A DNA stretch of 64,000 nucleotides from Massilia litorea (GTDB taxonomy: Bacteria; Pseudomonadota; Gammaproteobacteria; Burkholderiales; Burkholderiaceae_D): positions 1,612,001 to 1,676,000 of the forward strand of contig NZ_CP062941.1 of the NCBI RefSeq assembly GCF_015101885.1, written 5' to 3'. Below, piece after piece: positions 8,624 through 17,434 of the stretch; positions within the stretch are counted from its first letter, which is position 1; each line of letters starts with the position of its first letter. The notes beneath the pieces are model-generated. The model searched no databases, had not been told where the DNA came from, and was given only the letters and a program-made list of their open reading frames with translations. Position numbers and translations under genes: made by a program.

Positions 8624-9136
8624 TCAACGCGGCGTTTCGCCAATCGGCAAGGCCGTCGTCTCCTTGATCCTCTGCAGCGCAAAACTCGACTTCACATCCA
8701 GCACCGATGGATGGCGCAACAAGGTCGCCATCATGAAGCGCGAAAAATGGTCCATGTCTTCCACGTGGACCCGCAGCAGGAAATCCATGTCTCCCGTCAT
8801 CGCATAGCAGGCCACCACTTCCGGCCAGGCGGCCACCGCCTGCGCGAACTCGAAGCGCGGGGAGGTGGCCGGCACGCGCGAGTTGGCTGGCCCCTCACTG
8901 TGCTTTTCCAGGCGCACGTTGACATAGGCCAGCAGCCCGAGACCGATGCGGTCCGGGTCGACCAGCGCCACGTACTGGCGGATGACCCCGGCTTCTTCGA
9001 GGCGCTTGATGCGGCGCAGGCAGGGAGAAGGCGACAGGTTCACGCGCTCGGCCACATCCTGGTTCGACAGGCGGCCGTCGGCCTGCAGGATCTCCAGGAT
9101 CTTGCGATCGGTTTTGTCCAATTCTACCTTTGACAT
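8624..9136 (-). CDS. Lrp/AsnC family transcriptional regulator
   Basis: The protein (170 aa) has the N-terminal winged-helix of the feast/famine regulators (LDKTDRKILEILQADGRLSN, then NLSPSPCLRRIKRLEEAGVI) and a C-terminal ligand-sensing RAM domain (about residues 70-155). ATG 9136 (MSKVELDKT) is preceded by GGGGAA, while the ATG 30 bases further upstream has no support. It is divergent from a large 2-oxoacid:ferredoxin oxidoreductase gene, and a 15-bp palindrome lies between them, so it probably senses an amino acid or keto acid and controls that enzyme and itself. A short stretch in the RAM domain (SEGPANSRVPATSPR) is longer than in typical Lrp and may be a loop insertion. Confidence 0.92.
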   Translation of the reverse strand: MSKVELDKTDRKILEILQADGRLSNQDVAERVNLSPSPCLRRIKRLEEAGVIRQYVALVDPDRIGLGLLAYVNVRLEKHSEGPANSRVPATSPRFEFAQAVAAWPEVVACYAMTGDMDFLLRVHVEDMDHFSRFMMATLLRHPSVLDVKSSFALQRIKETTALPIGETPR

Positions 9137-9161
9137 AAATTCCCCATGAGCTGACCAGAGC

Positions 9162-9180
9162 CGCAATTTTATTGCGCAAT
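9162..9180. promoter_or_regulatory. Candidate Lrp-type operator (overlapping palindromes)
   Basis: CGCAATTTTATTGCG is a perfect 15-bp palindrome (CGCAAT, TTT, ATTGCG) at 9162-9176. It shares its right arm with a second palindrome, ATTGCGCAAT, at 9171-9180. Lrp-family dimers commonly bind 15-bp palindromes with an AT-rich centre. The site sits just upstream of the lrp-type gene start and about 50 bp upstream of a TATACT box (about 9230-9235) in front of the oxidoreductase gene. Confidence 0.5.
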
Positions 9181-9229
9181 TGGGGAGTTGGGGGGAATTG
9201 ATTGGTATTTAATGCCGAGGGCACAAGAC

Positions 9230-9235
9230 TATACT
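9230..9235 (+). promoter_or_regulatory. Possible -10 box for the indolepyruvate oxidoreductase gene
   Basis: TATACT matches the sigma-70 -10 consensus well. No good -35 lies 16-18 bp upstream, which would suit a promoter needing an activator such as the neighbouring Lrp-type protein. This is a weak, sequence-only call. Confidence 0.3.
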
Positions 9236-9316
9236 GACGCTCAATTACGGAGGAGACAACTCCGTCGCCGCGCGAACAATAACAACAAGCGCGCTCACCC
9301 CAACGGAGACAAACCA

Positions 9317-12300
9317 ATGAACGCACCCCTCGACCGCTCCCAGCTGGAACCGGCAGGTCCGGAGCACGAGATCACGCTCGACGACAAGTGGACGCTCGAG
9401 CGCGGCCGCGCCTTCATGACCGGCACCCAAGCCCTGATCCGCCTGCCGATGCTGCAGCGCGAACGCGACCTCAAGAATGGCCTGAACACGGCCGGCTACA
9501 TCACGGGCTACCGCGGCTCGCCCGTCACCGCCGTCGACCAGACCGCGATGAAGGCAAAGAAGCACCTGGACGCCCACCACGTCAAATTCCATCCGGGCAT
9601 GAACGAAGACCTGGCGGCGACCGCCGTCTGGGGCACCCAGCAAACGAATTTGTACAAGGACGCGAATTACGACGGCGTGTTCGCCATGTGGTACGGCAAG
9701 GGGCCGGGCGTCGACCGTTGCGGCGACGTTTTTAAGCATGGCAACAACGCCGGTAGCGCGAAGCACGGCGGCGTGCTGCTGCTGGCCGGCGACGACCACG
9801 CGGCGAAATCCTCGTCCACTGCCCACCAGTCGGACCACATCCTGACGGCCTGCGGCATCCCGGTGCTGTATCCCTCGTCCGTGCAGGAATACATCGATTA
9901 CGGCCTGCACGCCTGGGCGATGAGCCGCTACACGGGCCTGTGGGTGTCGATGAAGTGCGTCACCGACATCATCGAATCGGGCGCCGTGGTCGACCTCGAC
10001 CCGGACCGCGTCCAGATCACGCTGCCGACCGACTTCGAACTGCCGGCAGACGGCCTGAACATCCGCTGGCCGGACGCCGTGCTGGACCAGGAAGTCCGGA
10101 TGAACAACCATAAATGGTATGCGGCGCTGGCCTATGCCCGTGCGAACAAACTCAATCAAATCATCTGGGACAGCCCGCAACCGAAGATCGGCATCATCAC
10201 CGCCGGTAAAAGCTATGTCGACACGCGCCAGGCGCTGGCCGACCTCGGCATCGACGAAGAGGCGGCACGCGACATCGGCCTGCGCCTGTATAAAGTCGGC
10301 ATGACCTGGCCGCTCGAATCCGAAGGCGTGCACGAATTCGCGCGCGGTCTCGACGAAATCCTGGTGGTCGAAGAAAAGCGCCAGGTGATGGAATACGCGC
10401 TGAAGGAAGAGTTATACAACCTGCCGGATTCCGAGCGTCCGCGCGTGGTCGGCAAATTCGACGACACCGGCGAGTGGCACAATAAAAACCGCAGCGGCCA
10501 CGGCGACTGGCTGCTGCCCGCGACCTATGAGCTGAACCCGGCGCAAATTGCGCGCGCGATCGCTTCGCGCATCTCGCACTACTGCGCCGGCCACCCGGTC
10601 GCCGAGCGCGTGAAGGAACGCATCGCCTTCCTCGAGGCGAAAGAGCTGGTGCTGAAGAATATTCCGGCGAAGGCCAATCCGGAAACCGACCGCATCCCGT
10701 ATTTCTGCTCGGGCTGCCCGCACAACAGTTCGACCAAGGTGCCGGAAGGCTCGCGCGCCATGGCCGGCATCGGCTGCCACTACATGGTGCTGTGGATGGA
10801 CCGCGAAACCTCCACCTTTACGCACATGGGCGCCGAGGGCACGACCTGGATCGGCCAGTCGCCGTTCACCAGCGAAAAGCACGTGTTCGTGAACCTGGGC
10901 GACGGCACCTATTTCCACTCGGGCATCCTGGCGATCCGCGCGGCCGTCGCCGCCAAGGTCAATATCACCTATAAAATCCTGTACAACGACGCGGTCGCCA
11001 TGACCGGCGGCCAGAATGTCGACGGTCCGCTCGATCCGGGCATGATCAGCCGCCAGATCGCCGCCGAAGGCGTCGGCCCGATCATCGTCGTCACCGACGA
11101 ACCGGAAAAATACCCGAGCGACTACGCCTGGGCCGCCGGCGTCACCGTGCGCCACCGCTCCGAGCTGATGGACGTGCAAAAAGAACTGCGCGAGCTGCCG
11201 GGCGTGACCGCCGTGATCTACGACCAGACCTGTGCCTCCGAAAAACGCCGCCGCCGGAAAAAAGGCGAGTTCCCCGACCCTGCCAAACGCGCCGTCATCA
11301 ACGAGGCCGTGTGCGAAGGCTGCGGCGACTGCTCGGTGCAGTCGAACTGCCTGTCGGTCGAGCCGCTGGAAACGGAACTGGGCCGCAAGCGCCAGATCAA
11401 CCAGTCCTCCTGCAACAAGGATTTCTCGTGCGTCTCCGGTTTCTGCCCGTCCTTCGTGACGGTCGAAGGCGGCGGCCTGAAAAAGCCGAAGAAGGCGGCC
11501 GTCGCCACGGACAAGGCGCCCCCAAGCCTGCCTGAACCGCGGATTCCGCAGATCGACAACCCGTTCGGCATCCTGGTCGCCGGCGTCGGCGGCACCGGTG
11601 TCGTCACCGTCGGCCAGATCCTGGCCGTCGCCGCCCACGTCGAGGGCAAGGGTGCCATCGTGCTCGACCAGAGCGGCCTGGCCCAGAAGGGCGGCCCGGT
11701 GATGTCGCACGTGCGCCTGGCCCGGCATCAAGCGGACCTGCACTCGACCCGCGTCGGTACCGGTAGCGCGGACCTCGTCATCGGCTGCGACCAGATCGTC
11801 GTCGCCAGCCGCGATGCGCTGTCCCGCATGGGAGAGGGCCGCACCTGGGCCGCGGTGAACTCGACCGGCGCGACGACCGCTGCGTTCGTGAAAAACCCGG
11901 ACTGGCAATTCCCGGCCGAAGGTTCGCGCGGCGCCATCCTGCAAGCCTGCGGCGCGGACAATGTCGACTTCGTCGACGCCGGCCAGATCGCCACCGCCCT
12001 GATGGGCGACGCGATTGCGACCAACATGTTCATGCTCGGCTACGCCTTCCAGAAGGGCCATGTGCCGCTGCTGGAAAGCTCGCTGCTGAAGGCGATCGAG
12101 CTGAATGGCGTCTCGGTGCCGTTCAACAAAGCCGCGTTCAATTGGGGCCGCACCGCCGCCCACGACCTGGCTTCGGTGAAAAAGCTGACGACCCCGGCCA
12201 AGGTCGTGGAATTCAAGCGCACCCAGACCCTCGATGAGCTGGTGAATCGCCGCGTCGAACTCCTGACCGCTTACCAGAACGCCGGCTATGCAGCCCAGTA

Positions 12301-12877
12301 CAAGGCGTTTGTCGACCAGGTGCGCGCCGAGGAAGCGAAACTGGGCAAAGGCACCCGCCTGACCGAAGCCGTGGCCCGCTATTTTTACAAGCTGATGGCG
12401 TATAAGGACGAGTACGAAGTGGCGCGCCTGCACACCGACCCGGCCTTCAAGGAAAAGATCGCGAACATGTTCGAAGGCGACATCCGCATCAAATACCACC
12501 TGGCGCCGCCGCTCCTGGCCAAGCACGACAAGGAAGGCCGCGCGATCAAGAAGGAATACGGGTCGTGGATGATGAGTGCCTTCGGCGTGCTGGCCAGACT
12601 GAAGGGACTGCGCGGCACCCCGTTCGACGTGTTCGGCTATTCCGCCGAGCGCAAGACCGAGCGCGCCCTGATCGGGCAGTACCGCGCGACCGTGTCCGCA
12701 CTGCTGCCGAAGCTGTCGGTTGAAAACCTGGCGCAAGCCGTGGCGATCGCCAGCATCCCGGAAGACATCCGCGGTTACGGCCACGTGAAGGAACGCCACC
12801 TGGCGGCAGCGAAGCAGAAGGAAGCCCAGCTGTTGTCGGCTTTCCACAATCCGGCAGGAATCACCCACGCGGCCTGA
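9317..12877 (+). CDS. Indolepyruvate:ferredoxin oxidoreductase, fused alpha/beta form
   Basis: This very large protein (1186 aa) belongs to the 2-oxoacid:ferredoxin oxidoreductases that decarboxylate aryl or branched 2-oxoacids to acyl-CoA with TPP. The N-terminal part is IorA-like, with a pyrimidine-binding region (GYITGYRGSPVTAVDQ). The TPP/Mg site follows (GDGTYFHSG, then LYNDAVAMTGGQ, about residues 530-570). A cysteine-rich iron-sulphur stretch (CEGCGDC, then CNKDFSCVSGFCPSF) lies around 670-715. From about 750 comes the IorB-like gamma domain (ILVAGVGGTGVVTVGQIL), then a C-terminal extension to 1186. Start ATG 9317 follows ACGGAGA. Aerobic proteobacteria use this type in aromatic or branched-chain amino-acid breakdown, and the divergent Lrp regulator fits that role. 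Confidence 0.92.
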   Translation: MNAPLDRSQLEPAGPEHEITLDDKWTLERGRAFMTGTQALIRLPMLQRERDLKNGLNTAGYITGYRGSPVTAVDQTAMKAKKHLDAHHVKFHPGMNEDLAATAVWGTQQTNLYKDANYDGVFAMWYGKGPGVDRCGDVFKHGNNAGSAKHGGVLLLAGDDHAAKSSSTAHQSDHILTACGIPVLYPSSVQEYIDYGLHAWAMSRYTGLWVSMKCVTDIIESGAVVDLDPDRVQITLPTDFELPADGLNIRWPDAVLDQEVRMNNHKWYAALAYARANKLNQIIWDSPQPKIGIITAGKSYVDTRQALADLGIDEEAARDIGLRLYKVGMTWPLESEGVHEFARGLDEILVVEEKRQVMEYALKEELYNLPDSERPRVVGKFDDTGEWHNKNRSGHGDWLLPATYELNPAQIARAIASRISHYCAGHPVAERVKERIAFLEAKELVLKNIPAKANPETDRIPYFCSGCPHNSSTKVPEGSRAMAGIGCHYMVLWMDRETSTFTHMGAEGTTWIGQSPFTSEKHVFVNLGDGTYFHSGILAIRAAVAAKVNITYKILYNDAVAMTGGQNVDGPLDPGMISRQIAAEGVGPIIVVTDEPEKYPSDYAWAAGVTVRHRSELMDVQKELRELPGVTAVIYDQTCASEKRRRRKKGEFPDPAKRAVINEAVCEGCGDCSVQSNCLSVEPLETELGRKRQINQSSCNKDFSCVSGFCPSFVTVEGGGLKKPKKAAVATDKAPPSLPEPRIPQIDNPFGILVAGVGGTGVVTVGQILAVAAHVEGKGAIVLDQSGLAQKGGPVMSHVRLARHQADLHSTRVGTGSADLVIGCDQIVVASRDALSRMGEGRTWAAVNSTGATTAAFVKNPDWQFPAEGSRGAILQACGADNVDFVDAGQIATALMGDAIATNMFMLGYAFQKGHVPLLESSLLKAIELNGVSVPFNKAAFNWGRTAAHDLASVKKLTTPAKVVEFKRTQTLDELVNRRVELLTAYQNAGYAAQYKAFVDQVRAEEAKLGKGTRLTEAVARYFYKLMAYKDEYEVARLHTDPAFKEKIANMFEGDIRIKYHLAPPLLAKHDKEGRAIKKEYGSWMMSAFGVLARLKGLRGTPFDVFGYSAERKTERALIGQYRATVSALLPKLSVENLAQAVAIASIPEDIRGYGHVKERHLAAAKQKEAQLLSAFHNPAGITHAA

Positions 12878-12898
12878 TTGCCCTCAAGCCAGCCCCTG

Positions 12899-12938
12899 CG
12901 CCAGGCCCGGTTCACCACCCGGCCTGGCGTTTTCGTTT
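12899..12938 (+). terminator. Rho-independent terminator after the oxidoreductase gene
   Basis: The stem CGCCAGGC-CCGG pairs with CCGG-CCTGGCG around a short loop, followed directly by TTTTCGTTT. It lies 21 bp after the stop codon of the oxidoreductase gene. Confidence 0.85.
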
Positions 12939-13064
12939 CATAGTAGCGATAGTTACTCAAAAAAAACTTTGAAACGAAGAGTGCGAGCTCTTCTCAAAGC
13001 GCCACGCCTGTCTTACTCTTCTTATTACTCTTTCCTATCGAACCTTGCTCGCCAAATATATCTT

Positions 13065-14627
13065 ATGACATCGAGAATCCAACACGGTCGCCTGACCGCT
13101 TCGCTCCGCCTGTTGTGCGCCGGCCTTGCGGCCGCGTTGACGCTTGCCGCCTGCGGCGGTGGCGGCGGCAGCACCGGTGCGCTCAGCAACACGCCGGTGA
13201 GCACGACGCCCAACAATAGCGCGGCGGACCCGGACCTCGCGACCCTGGGCGAAGCCTTCGACACCTACTGGAACAAGTGCGCCAAGCCGCGCACCGGCAT
13301 CGATCCGTACACCAATAAACCCTACCCGGACACGCAGGGCACGCTGCGCGACGAGCTGACGTTTTTGCGCGCCTGGTCGAACCAGTACTACCTCTGGTAC
13401 AACGAGATCCCGACCAATTTCAAAATGGCGGACTTCACCAATCCGGTCGACTATTTCGAGAAGCTGATGTCCCCGCGCGACAAGGACATGTACCACTTCA
13501 CCTACCCGTCCGCCGAGTGGGACAAGCTGACCAATTCCGGTATCGAGCTCGGCTATGGCATCACCTGGAGCAGCGGCGGCCCGACCGCGCCGCGCAACTG
13601 GACGGTGGCGCTGGTCGAACCGGGTTCGCCGGCTGCCATTGCCGGCCTGCGCCGCGGCGACGTGCTGACCAATATCGACGGCGTCGACTTCATCAACGCC
13701 TCCGACAAGCCATCGGTCGACAAGATCAATGCCGGCCTGTTCCCGGAGACGGTCGGCCAGTCGCACAGCCTCACCTTCCGGCGCGCCGGCGCCGACATCG
13801 TGGCGACCATGCAGGCGCAGGACGTCACGGTGGCGCCGGTGAAGTTCACCCGGGTCATCGACACCCCGACCGGCAAGGTCGGCTACCTGAGCTTCGAGAG
13901 CCATAACGCGGTGTCCGAGCGCCAGCTGATCGACGCGATCACGACCCTGAAAACGGCCGGCGTCTCCGATCTGGTGCTGGACCTGCGCTACAACGGCGGC
14001 GGCTTGCTGAACATCGCCAGCGAGTTGGCCTACATGATTGCCGGACCGGCGACCGAGGGCAAGGTATTTGAACGCCTGCAGTACAACGACAAGATCGAAG
14101 CGAAGCAAACGCCCCAGATCATCCGCTTCGATTCGAAGGCCTACGGCTTCCCGGCCGGTACCGGCACGGTGGCAAAGGGGACGGTGTTGCCGACGCTGGC
14201 GCTGAGCCGGGTCACGGTGCTGACCACCTCGGGCAGCTGCTCGGCCAGCGAAGCAGTGATCAACGGCCTGCGCGGCGTCGACGTCCAGGTGAACGTGATC
14301 GGCGCCACGACCTGCGGCAAGCCGTATGGCTTCACGCCGGTGCCGAACTGCGGCACGACCTATTTCTCGGTCGAGTTCCAGGGCGTGAACGCGAAGGGTT
14401 TTGGTGACTACGCCGGCGGCATCACCCCGACCTGCACCGTGGCCGACGACCTGGCGCACGACCTGGGCAGCACCGACGAGGCGCTGCTGGCGAGCGCACT
14501 GAGCTACCGCGCCACCGGCGTCTGTGCGCCGCAGGCGCGCAGCTCGGCGCAGGCGATGGCCTTGTCGGCGCAGGTCCCGGTGCGCTCGCGAGCGTCGCAG
14601 ATCGCGATCCACGTGCGGCCCCGTTAA
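13065..14627 (+). CDS. S41 family (C-terminal processing) protease, lipoprotein
   Basis: The protein (520 aa from ATG 13065) starts with a lipoprotein signal ending in LTLAAC followed by a Gly run, so the mature form should be anchored by the Cys at about residue 27. A PDZ-like domain (GSPAAIAGLRRGDVLTNIDG, around residues 182-205) precedes the S41 catalytic domain. The nucleophile is the Ser in TSGSCSASEAVING (about residue 390) and the Lys is in TTCGKPYG. The relation is to CtpA/Tsp-type tail-specific proteases, but with an extra N-terminal domain, as in secreted S41 proteases of Massilia-like bacteria. The target is unknown. In-frame codons upstream of 13065 would not give a signal peptide. 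Confidence 0.9.
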   Translation: MTSRIQHGRLTASLRLLCAGLAAALTLAACGGGGGSTGALSNTPVSTTPNNSAADPDLATLGEAFDTYWNKCAKPRTGIDPYTNKPYPDTQGTLRDELTFLRAWSNQYYLWYNEIPTNFKMADFTNPVDYFEKLMSPRDKDMYHFTYPSAEWDKLTNSGIELGYGITWSSGGPTAPRNWTVALVEPGSPAAIAGLRRGDVLTNIDGVDFINASDKPSVDKINAGLFPETVGQSHSLTFRRAGADIVATMQAQDVTVAPVKFTRVIDTPTGKVGYLSFESHNAVSERQLIDAITTLKTAGVSDLVLDLRYNGGGLLNIASELAYMIAGPATEGKVFERLQYNDKIEAKQTPQIIRFDSKAYGFPAGTGTVAKGTVLPTLALSRVTVLTTSGSCSASEAVINGLRGVDVQVNVIGATTCGKPYGFTPVPNCGTTYFSVEFQGVNAKGFGDYAGGITPTCTVADDLAHDLGSTDEALLASALSYRATGVCAPQARSSAQAMALSAQVPVRSRASQIAIHVRPR

Positions 14628-14668
14628 ACATGGGCGCGGCGCGCGGCGCTGCCATCCATACAGACAAG

Positions 14669-14696
14669 GCGCCACCTTCGGGTGGCGCTTTTTTTT
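14669..14696 (+). terminator. Rho-independent terminator after the S41 protease gene
   Basis: GCGCCACC, a TTCG tetraloop and GGTGGCGC are followed by eight T. It lies 41 bp after the S41 stop codon. Confidence 0.93.
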
Positions 14697-14782
14697 CAGG
14701 TGCAAAGCGCTCGTCTGCGAGGGGGCAAACCCGACTATAATTTTCCGCTTTGCCCCCATTCCAACCTGCCGGAGCTTCACCG

Positions 14783-16558
14783 ATGATTCGTTCTGCGTTA
14801 CTGCTTGCCCTACTGGCCACCGCGCCCCTGACTCACGCTGCCAAGGCGGCGGCCGCGCCCGACCTGAGCACCGTCTCGGAGCGCTCCGGCTTCCAGTCCA
14901 CGGGCCGCTACGACGAAGTGGTGACACTGTGCGCAGCCTTTGCGAAAGCCTATCCGAAGGAAGTCCGCTGCATCGAGTTCGGCCGCACGCCGGAAGACCG
15001 TCCGATGCTGGCACTGGTCGCTACCCGCAGCGGCGCGTTCACCCCGCAGGCGGCTGTAAAAAAAGGGCTGCCCGTCACCCTGATCCAGGGCGGCATCCAC
15101 GCCGGTGAAATCGACGGCAAGGACGCCGGCTTCCTGGCGCTGCGCGAAATCCTGGAAGGGCGCCTCGCCACGCATTCCCTCGACCGGCAGGTGCTGCTGT
15201 TCGTCCCCGTCTTCAACGTCGACGGCCACGAACGCTTCCAGCAGTGGAACCGCCCCAACCAGCGCGGCCCGGTCGAGATGGGCTGGCGCACCACGGCCCA
15301 GAATTTCAATCTGAACCGCGACTACGTGAAGGCCGATTCTCCCGAGATGCAGGCCATGCTGGCGCTGGTGAACGCCTGGGACCCGCTGACCTATGTCGAC
15401 CTGCACGTAACCGACGGCGCCAAGTTCCAGCACGACGTCTCGATCCAGGTCGAGCCCGTGTACTCGGCCGATCCCGCGTTCCGCAAGGCCGGCCTGGCGC
15501 TGCGCGAGAACGTCATCGCCGACATCACGAAACAGGGTTCCACGCCGCAGTCGTATTACATGTCGTTCGCCAAAACGGACGATCCGCAATCGGGTTTCGT
15601 CGACGGCGTCTCCGACCCGCGCTTCTCGACCGGCTACTTCCCGCTGCGTAACCGCATGGCGATGCTGGTCGAAACGCATTCGTGGAAGGACTATCCGACG
15701 CGCGTGCGCATCACCCACAACAGCGTGATCTCGGTGCTCGAGCAGGTGGCGAAGAACGGCAAACAATGGCAGATCGCCGCCGCCGCGGCCGACGTCCGCG
15801 CCGCCCGCCTGGCCGGCACGCCGGTGGCGCTGAGCTACAAGACGCTCGACAAGCCGAAGATGGTCGACTTCAACGGTTATGAATACACGCGCACGCCATC
15901 GGATGTCTCGGGCATCCTGATGACGCGCTACGACGAAAGCAAGCCGCAGGTCTGGCGCGTGCCCCTGCGTGACGAGGTCGTCGCCGACCTGGAAGTGGCG
16001 GCGCCGCGCGCCGGTTATATCGTGCCGGCCGCGCACGCGTCGATGGTGGCGGCGAAGCTGAATCTGCACGGCATCGTCTACCGCAAGCTGGGCAAGCCGC
16101 TCGAGCGTTTCAGCACCGAGACCTTCCGCGCCGACAAGGCGAGCTTCGGTACGAAATCCTTCGAATCGCACCAGCGCCTGACGGTCGAGGGCAGCTGGAA
16201 ATCGGAAGCCCGCAGCGTCGGCAAGGGCGCGCTGTTCGTGCCGATCGCGCAGCCGAAGGCGAGACTGGTGATGGCGATGCTGGAACCGCAGGCGCCGGAC
16301 TCGCTGCTGGCCTGGGGCATGTTCAACAATGCCTTCGAGCCGAAGGAATACATGGAAGAGTATGTCGCCGAAGACGTCGCGCGCGAGCAGATGGCGGCCG
16401 ATCCGGCGCTGGCCGCCGAATTCAGGCGCCGCGTGGAGAGCGATCCGGCCTTTGCGAAAAGCGCCCACGCGCGCCTGGAGTTTTTCGCGCGCCGCCATGC
16501 GTCGTGGGACGAGCGCTTGAATTTGTATCCAGTGCTGCGCACGAACGTGGCCCCGTAA
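14783..16558 (+). CDS. M14 family zinc carboxypeptidase, secreted
   Basis: The product (591 aa) has a signal peptide (MIRSALLLALLATAPLTHA) and an M14 metallocarboxypeptidase domain. Zinc ligands are the His and Glu of GGIHAGEIDG (about residue 107) and the later His in YVDLHVTDG (about 210). The catalytic Glu is probably in AMLVETHS (about 300), after FNLNRDY, which supplies the Asn-Arg substrate clamp. The C-terminal 250 residues form a second beta-rich region. Start ATG 14783 follows CCGGAG. It resembles the gene at 58086-59774 in domain order and ending, though that copy has no signal peptide. Confidence 0.9.
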   Translation: MIRSALLLALLATAPLTHAAKAAAAPDLSTVSERSGFQSTGRYDEVVTLCAAFAKAYPKEVRCIEFGRTPEDRPMLALVATRSGAFTPQAAVKKGLPVTLIQGGIHAGEIDGKDAGFLALREILEGRLATHSLDRQVLLFVPVFNVDGHERFQQWNRPNQRGPVEMGWRTTAQNFNLNRDYVKADSPEMQAMLALVNAWDPLTYVDLHVTDGAKFQHDVSIQVEPVYSADPAFRKAGLALRENVIADITKQGSTPQSYYMSFAKTDDPQSGFVDGVSDPRFSTGYFPLRNRMAMLVETHSWKDYPTRVRITHNSVISVLEQVAKNGKQWQIAAAAADVRAARLAGTPVALSYKTLDKPKMVDFNGYEYTRTPSDVSGILMTRYDESKPQVWRVPLRDEVVADLEVAAPRAGYIVPAAHASMVAAKLNLHGIVYRKLGKPLERFSTETFRADKASFGTKSFESHQRLTVEGSWKSEARSVGKGALFVPIAQPKARLVMAMLEPQAPDSLLAWGMFNNAFEPKEYMEEYVAEDVAREQMAADPALAAEFRRRVESDPAFAKSAHARLEFFARRHASWDERLNLYPVLRTNVAP

Positions 16559-16568
16559 AGGGCGTATC

Positions 16569-16663
16569 CGCGTGGGCACAAGTGCCCACCCTACGTTACA
16601 CCACCGCCGCGTCACCGAATCGAGACAGTGGCGCATCGTAGGGTGGGCTCTCGAGCCCACGCG
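16569..16663. repeat. Pair of inverted 27-bp extragenic palindromes
   Basis: A 27-bp unit at 16569-16595 (CGCGTGGGCACAAGTGCCCA then CCCTACG) recurs in inverted orientation at 16637-16663 with three mismatches. Each unit is itself a hairpin (GGGCAC/GTGCCC in one, GGGCTC/GAGCCC in the other), and two of the three differences are paired changes that keep the stem. The pair fills the gap between the convergent M14 and response regulator genes and abuts the regulator stop codon. It looks like a BIME-type repeat and may also act as a two-way transcription stop. Confidence 0.65.
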
Positions 16664-17434
16664 TTACGACCGTAACAACTCCCGCACCGCGCCCACATAC
16701 CGTTCGCTCACCGGCACCTCGGCGCCGCAGCGCAGCCGCAGCAGATAACTGCCGTCTCCCACGATCGACAAACCCACGCCCTGCCCACGCCGCACGATCA
16801 CCCCGCGGTGCACCCGCAAAAACTCCCCCGGGTTCAGGTGCGCTTCCAGCCGGCTCAGTGCCACCCGGTGCAGCGGCGACCCTGCCGCCGTATGCAGCGC
16901 CACGTAATTCCCCTGCGCCTCGAGCCACAGGATGTCCGCGACCCGCACCTGGTCGATCCGCCCTACCGAACGCACGCTGATCTGCTCCAGGTATGCCGGT
17001 CCGTCCGCATAGGCGCGCAGCGCCTGGCCATAGGCGCCGCGCTGGCGTCCGGCCAGCAGCAGGCCGGCCCGCTCCACCGCCTGCGCCAGGCGCGCATCGT
17101 CCAGGGGTTTCAGCAGATAGTCGAGCGCGTGCACCTCGAAAGCCTCGATCGCGTGCGCGCTGTGGGCGGTGACGAACACCACCAGCGGCGGCTCGCGCAT
17201 CCGTCCCAGTTCGCGCGCCAGCAGCAGGCCGGATTCGCGCGGCATCTGGATATCCAGGAACAGCAGGTCGATGCGCGCCGTGTCCGGGTTCGCCAGCGCC
17301 TCGCGCGCACGGGCGGCGCTGTCGGCCTCGAAGACCAGGTCCCAGCCGGGGTGCGCCTCCATCGCCAGGCGCAGGTTCACGCGGCCCGGCTCTTCGTCGT
17401 CGACGATGGCGTAGCGATGCGCCACCTGCGTCAA
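16664..17434 (-). CDS. LytTR-type response regulator (LytR/AlgR family)
   Basis: The protein (256 aa) has an N-terminal receiver domain with the acidic pair in YAIVDDEEPG, the phospho-acceptor Asp in LLFLDIQMP (about residue 61) and Lys in YLLKPLDD. The C-terminal LytTR DNA-binding domain follows (about 150-255; ILWLEAQGNYVALHT, then FLRVHRGVIV). Its start overlaps the end of the kinase gene by 4 bp, so the two form an operon with the kinase first. LytTR regulators bind two direct repeats about 21 bp apart, and such a pair lies upstream of the kinase gene. Confidence 0.93.
   Translation of the reverse strand: MTQVAHRYAIVDDEEPGRVNLRLAMEAHPGWDLVFEADSAARAREALANPDTARIDLLFLDIQMPRESGLLLARELGRMREPPLVVFVTAHSAHAIEAFEVHALDYLLKPLDDARLAQAVERAGLLLAGRQRGAYGQALRAYADGPAYLEQISVRSVGRIDQVRVADILWLEAQGNYVALHTAAGSPLHRVALSRLEAHLNPGEFLRVHRGVIVRRGQGVGLSIVGDGSYLLRLRCGAEVPVSERYVGAVRELLRS

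Noticed and set aside
10412..12868. Antisense frame of about 800 codons in the oxidoreductase gene
   Set aside because: Rich in His, Gln, Arg and Val with no domain pattern, a typical shadow of a GC-rich gene.
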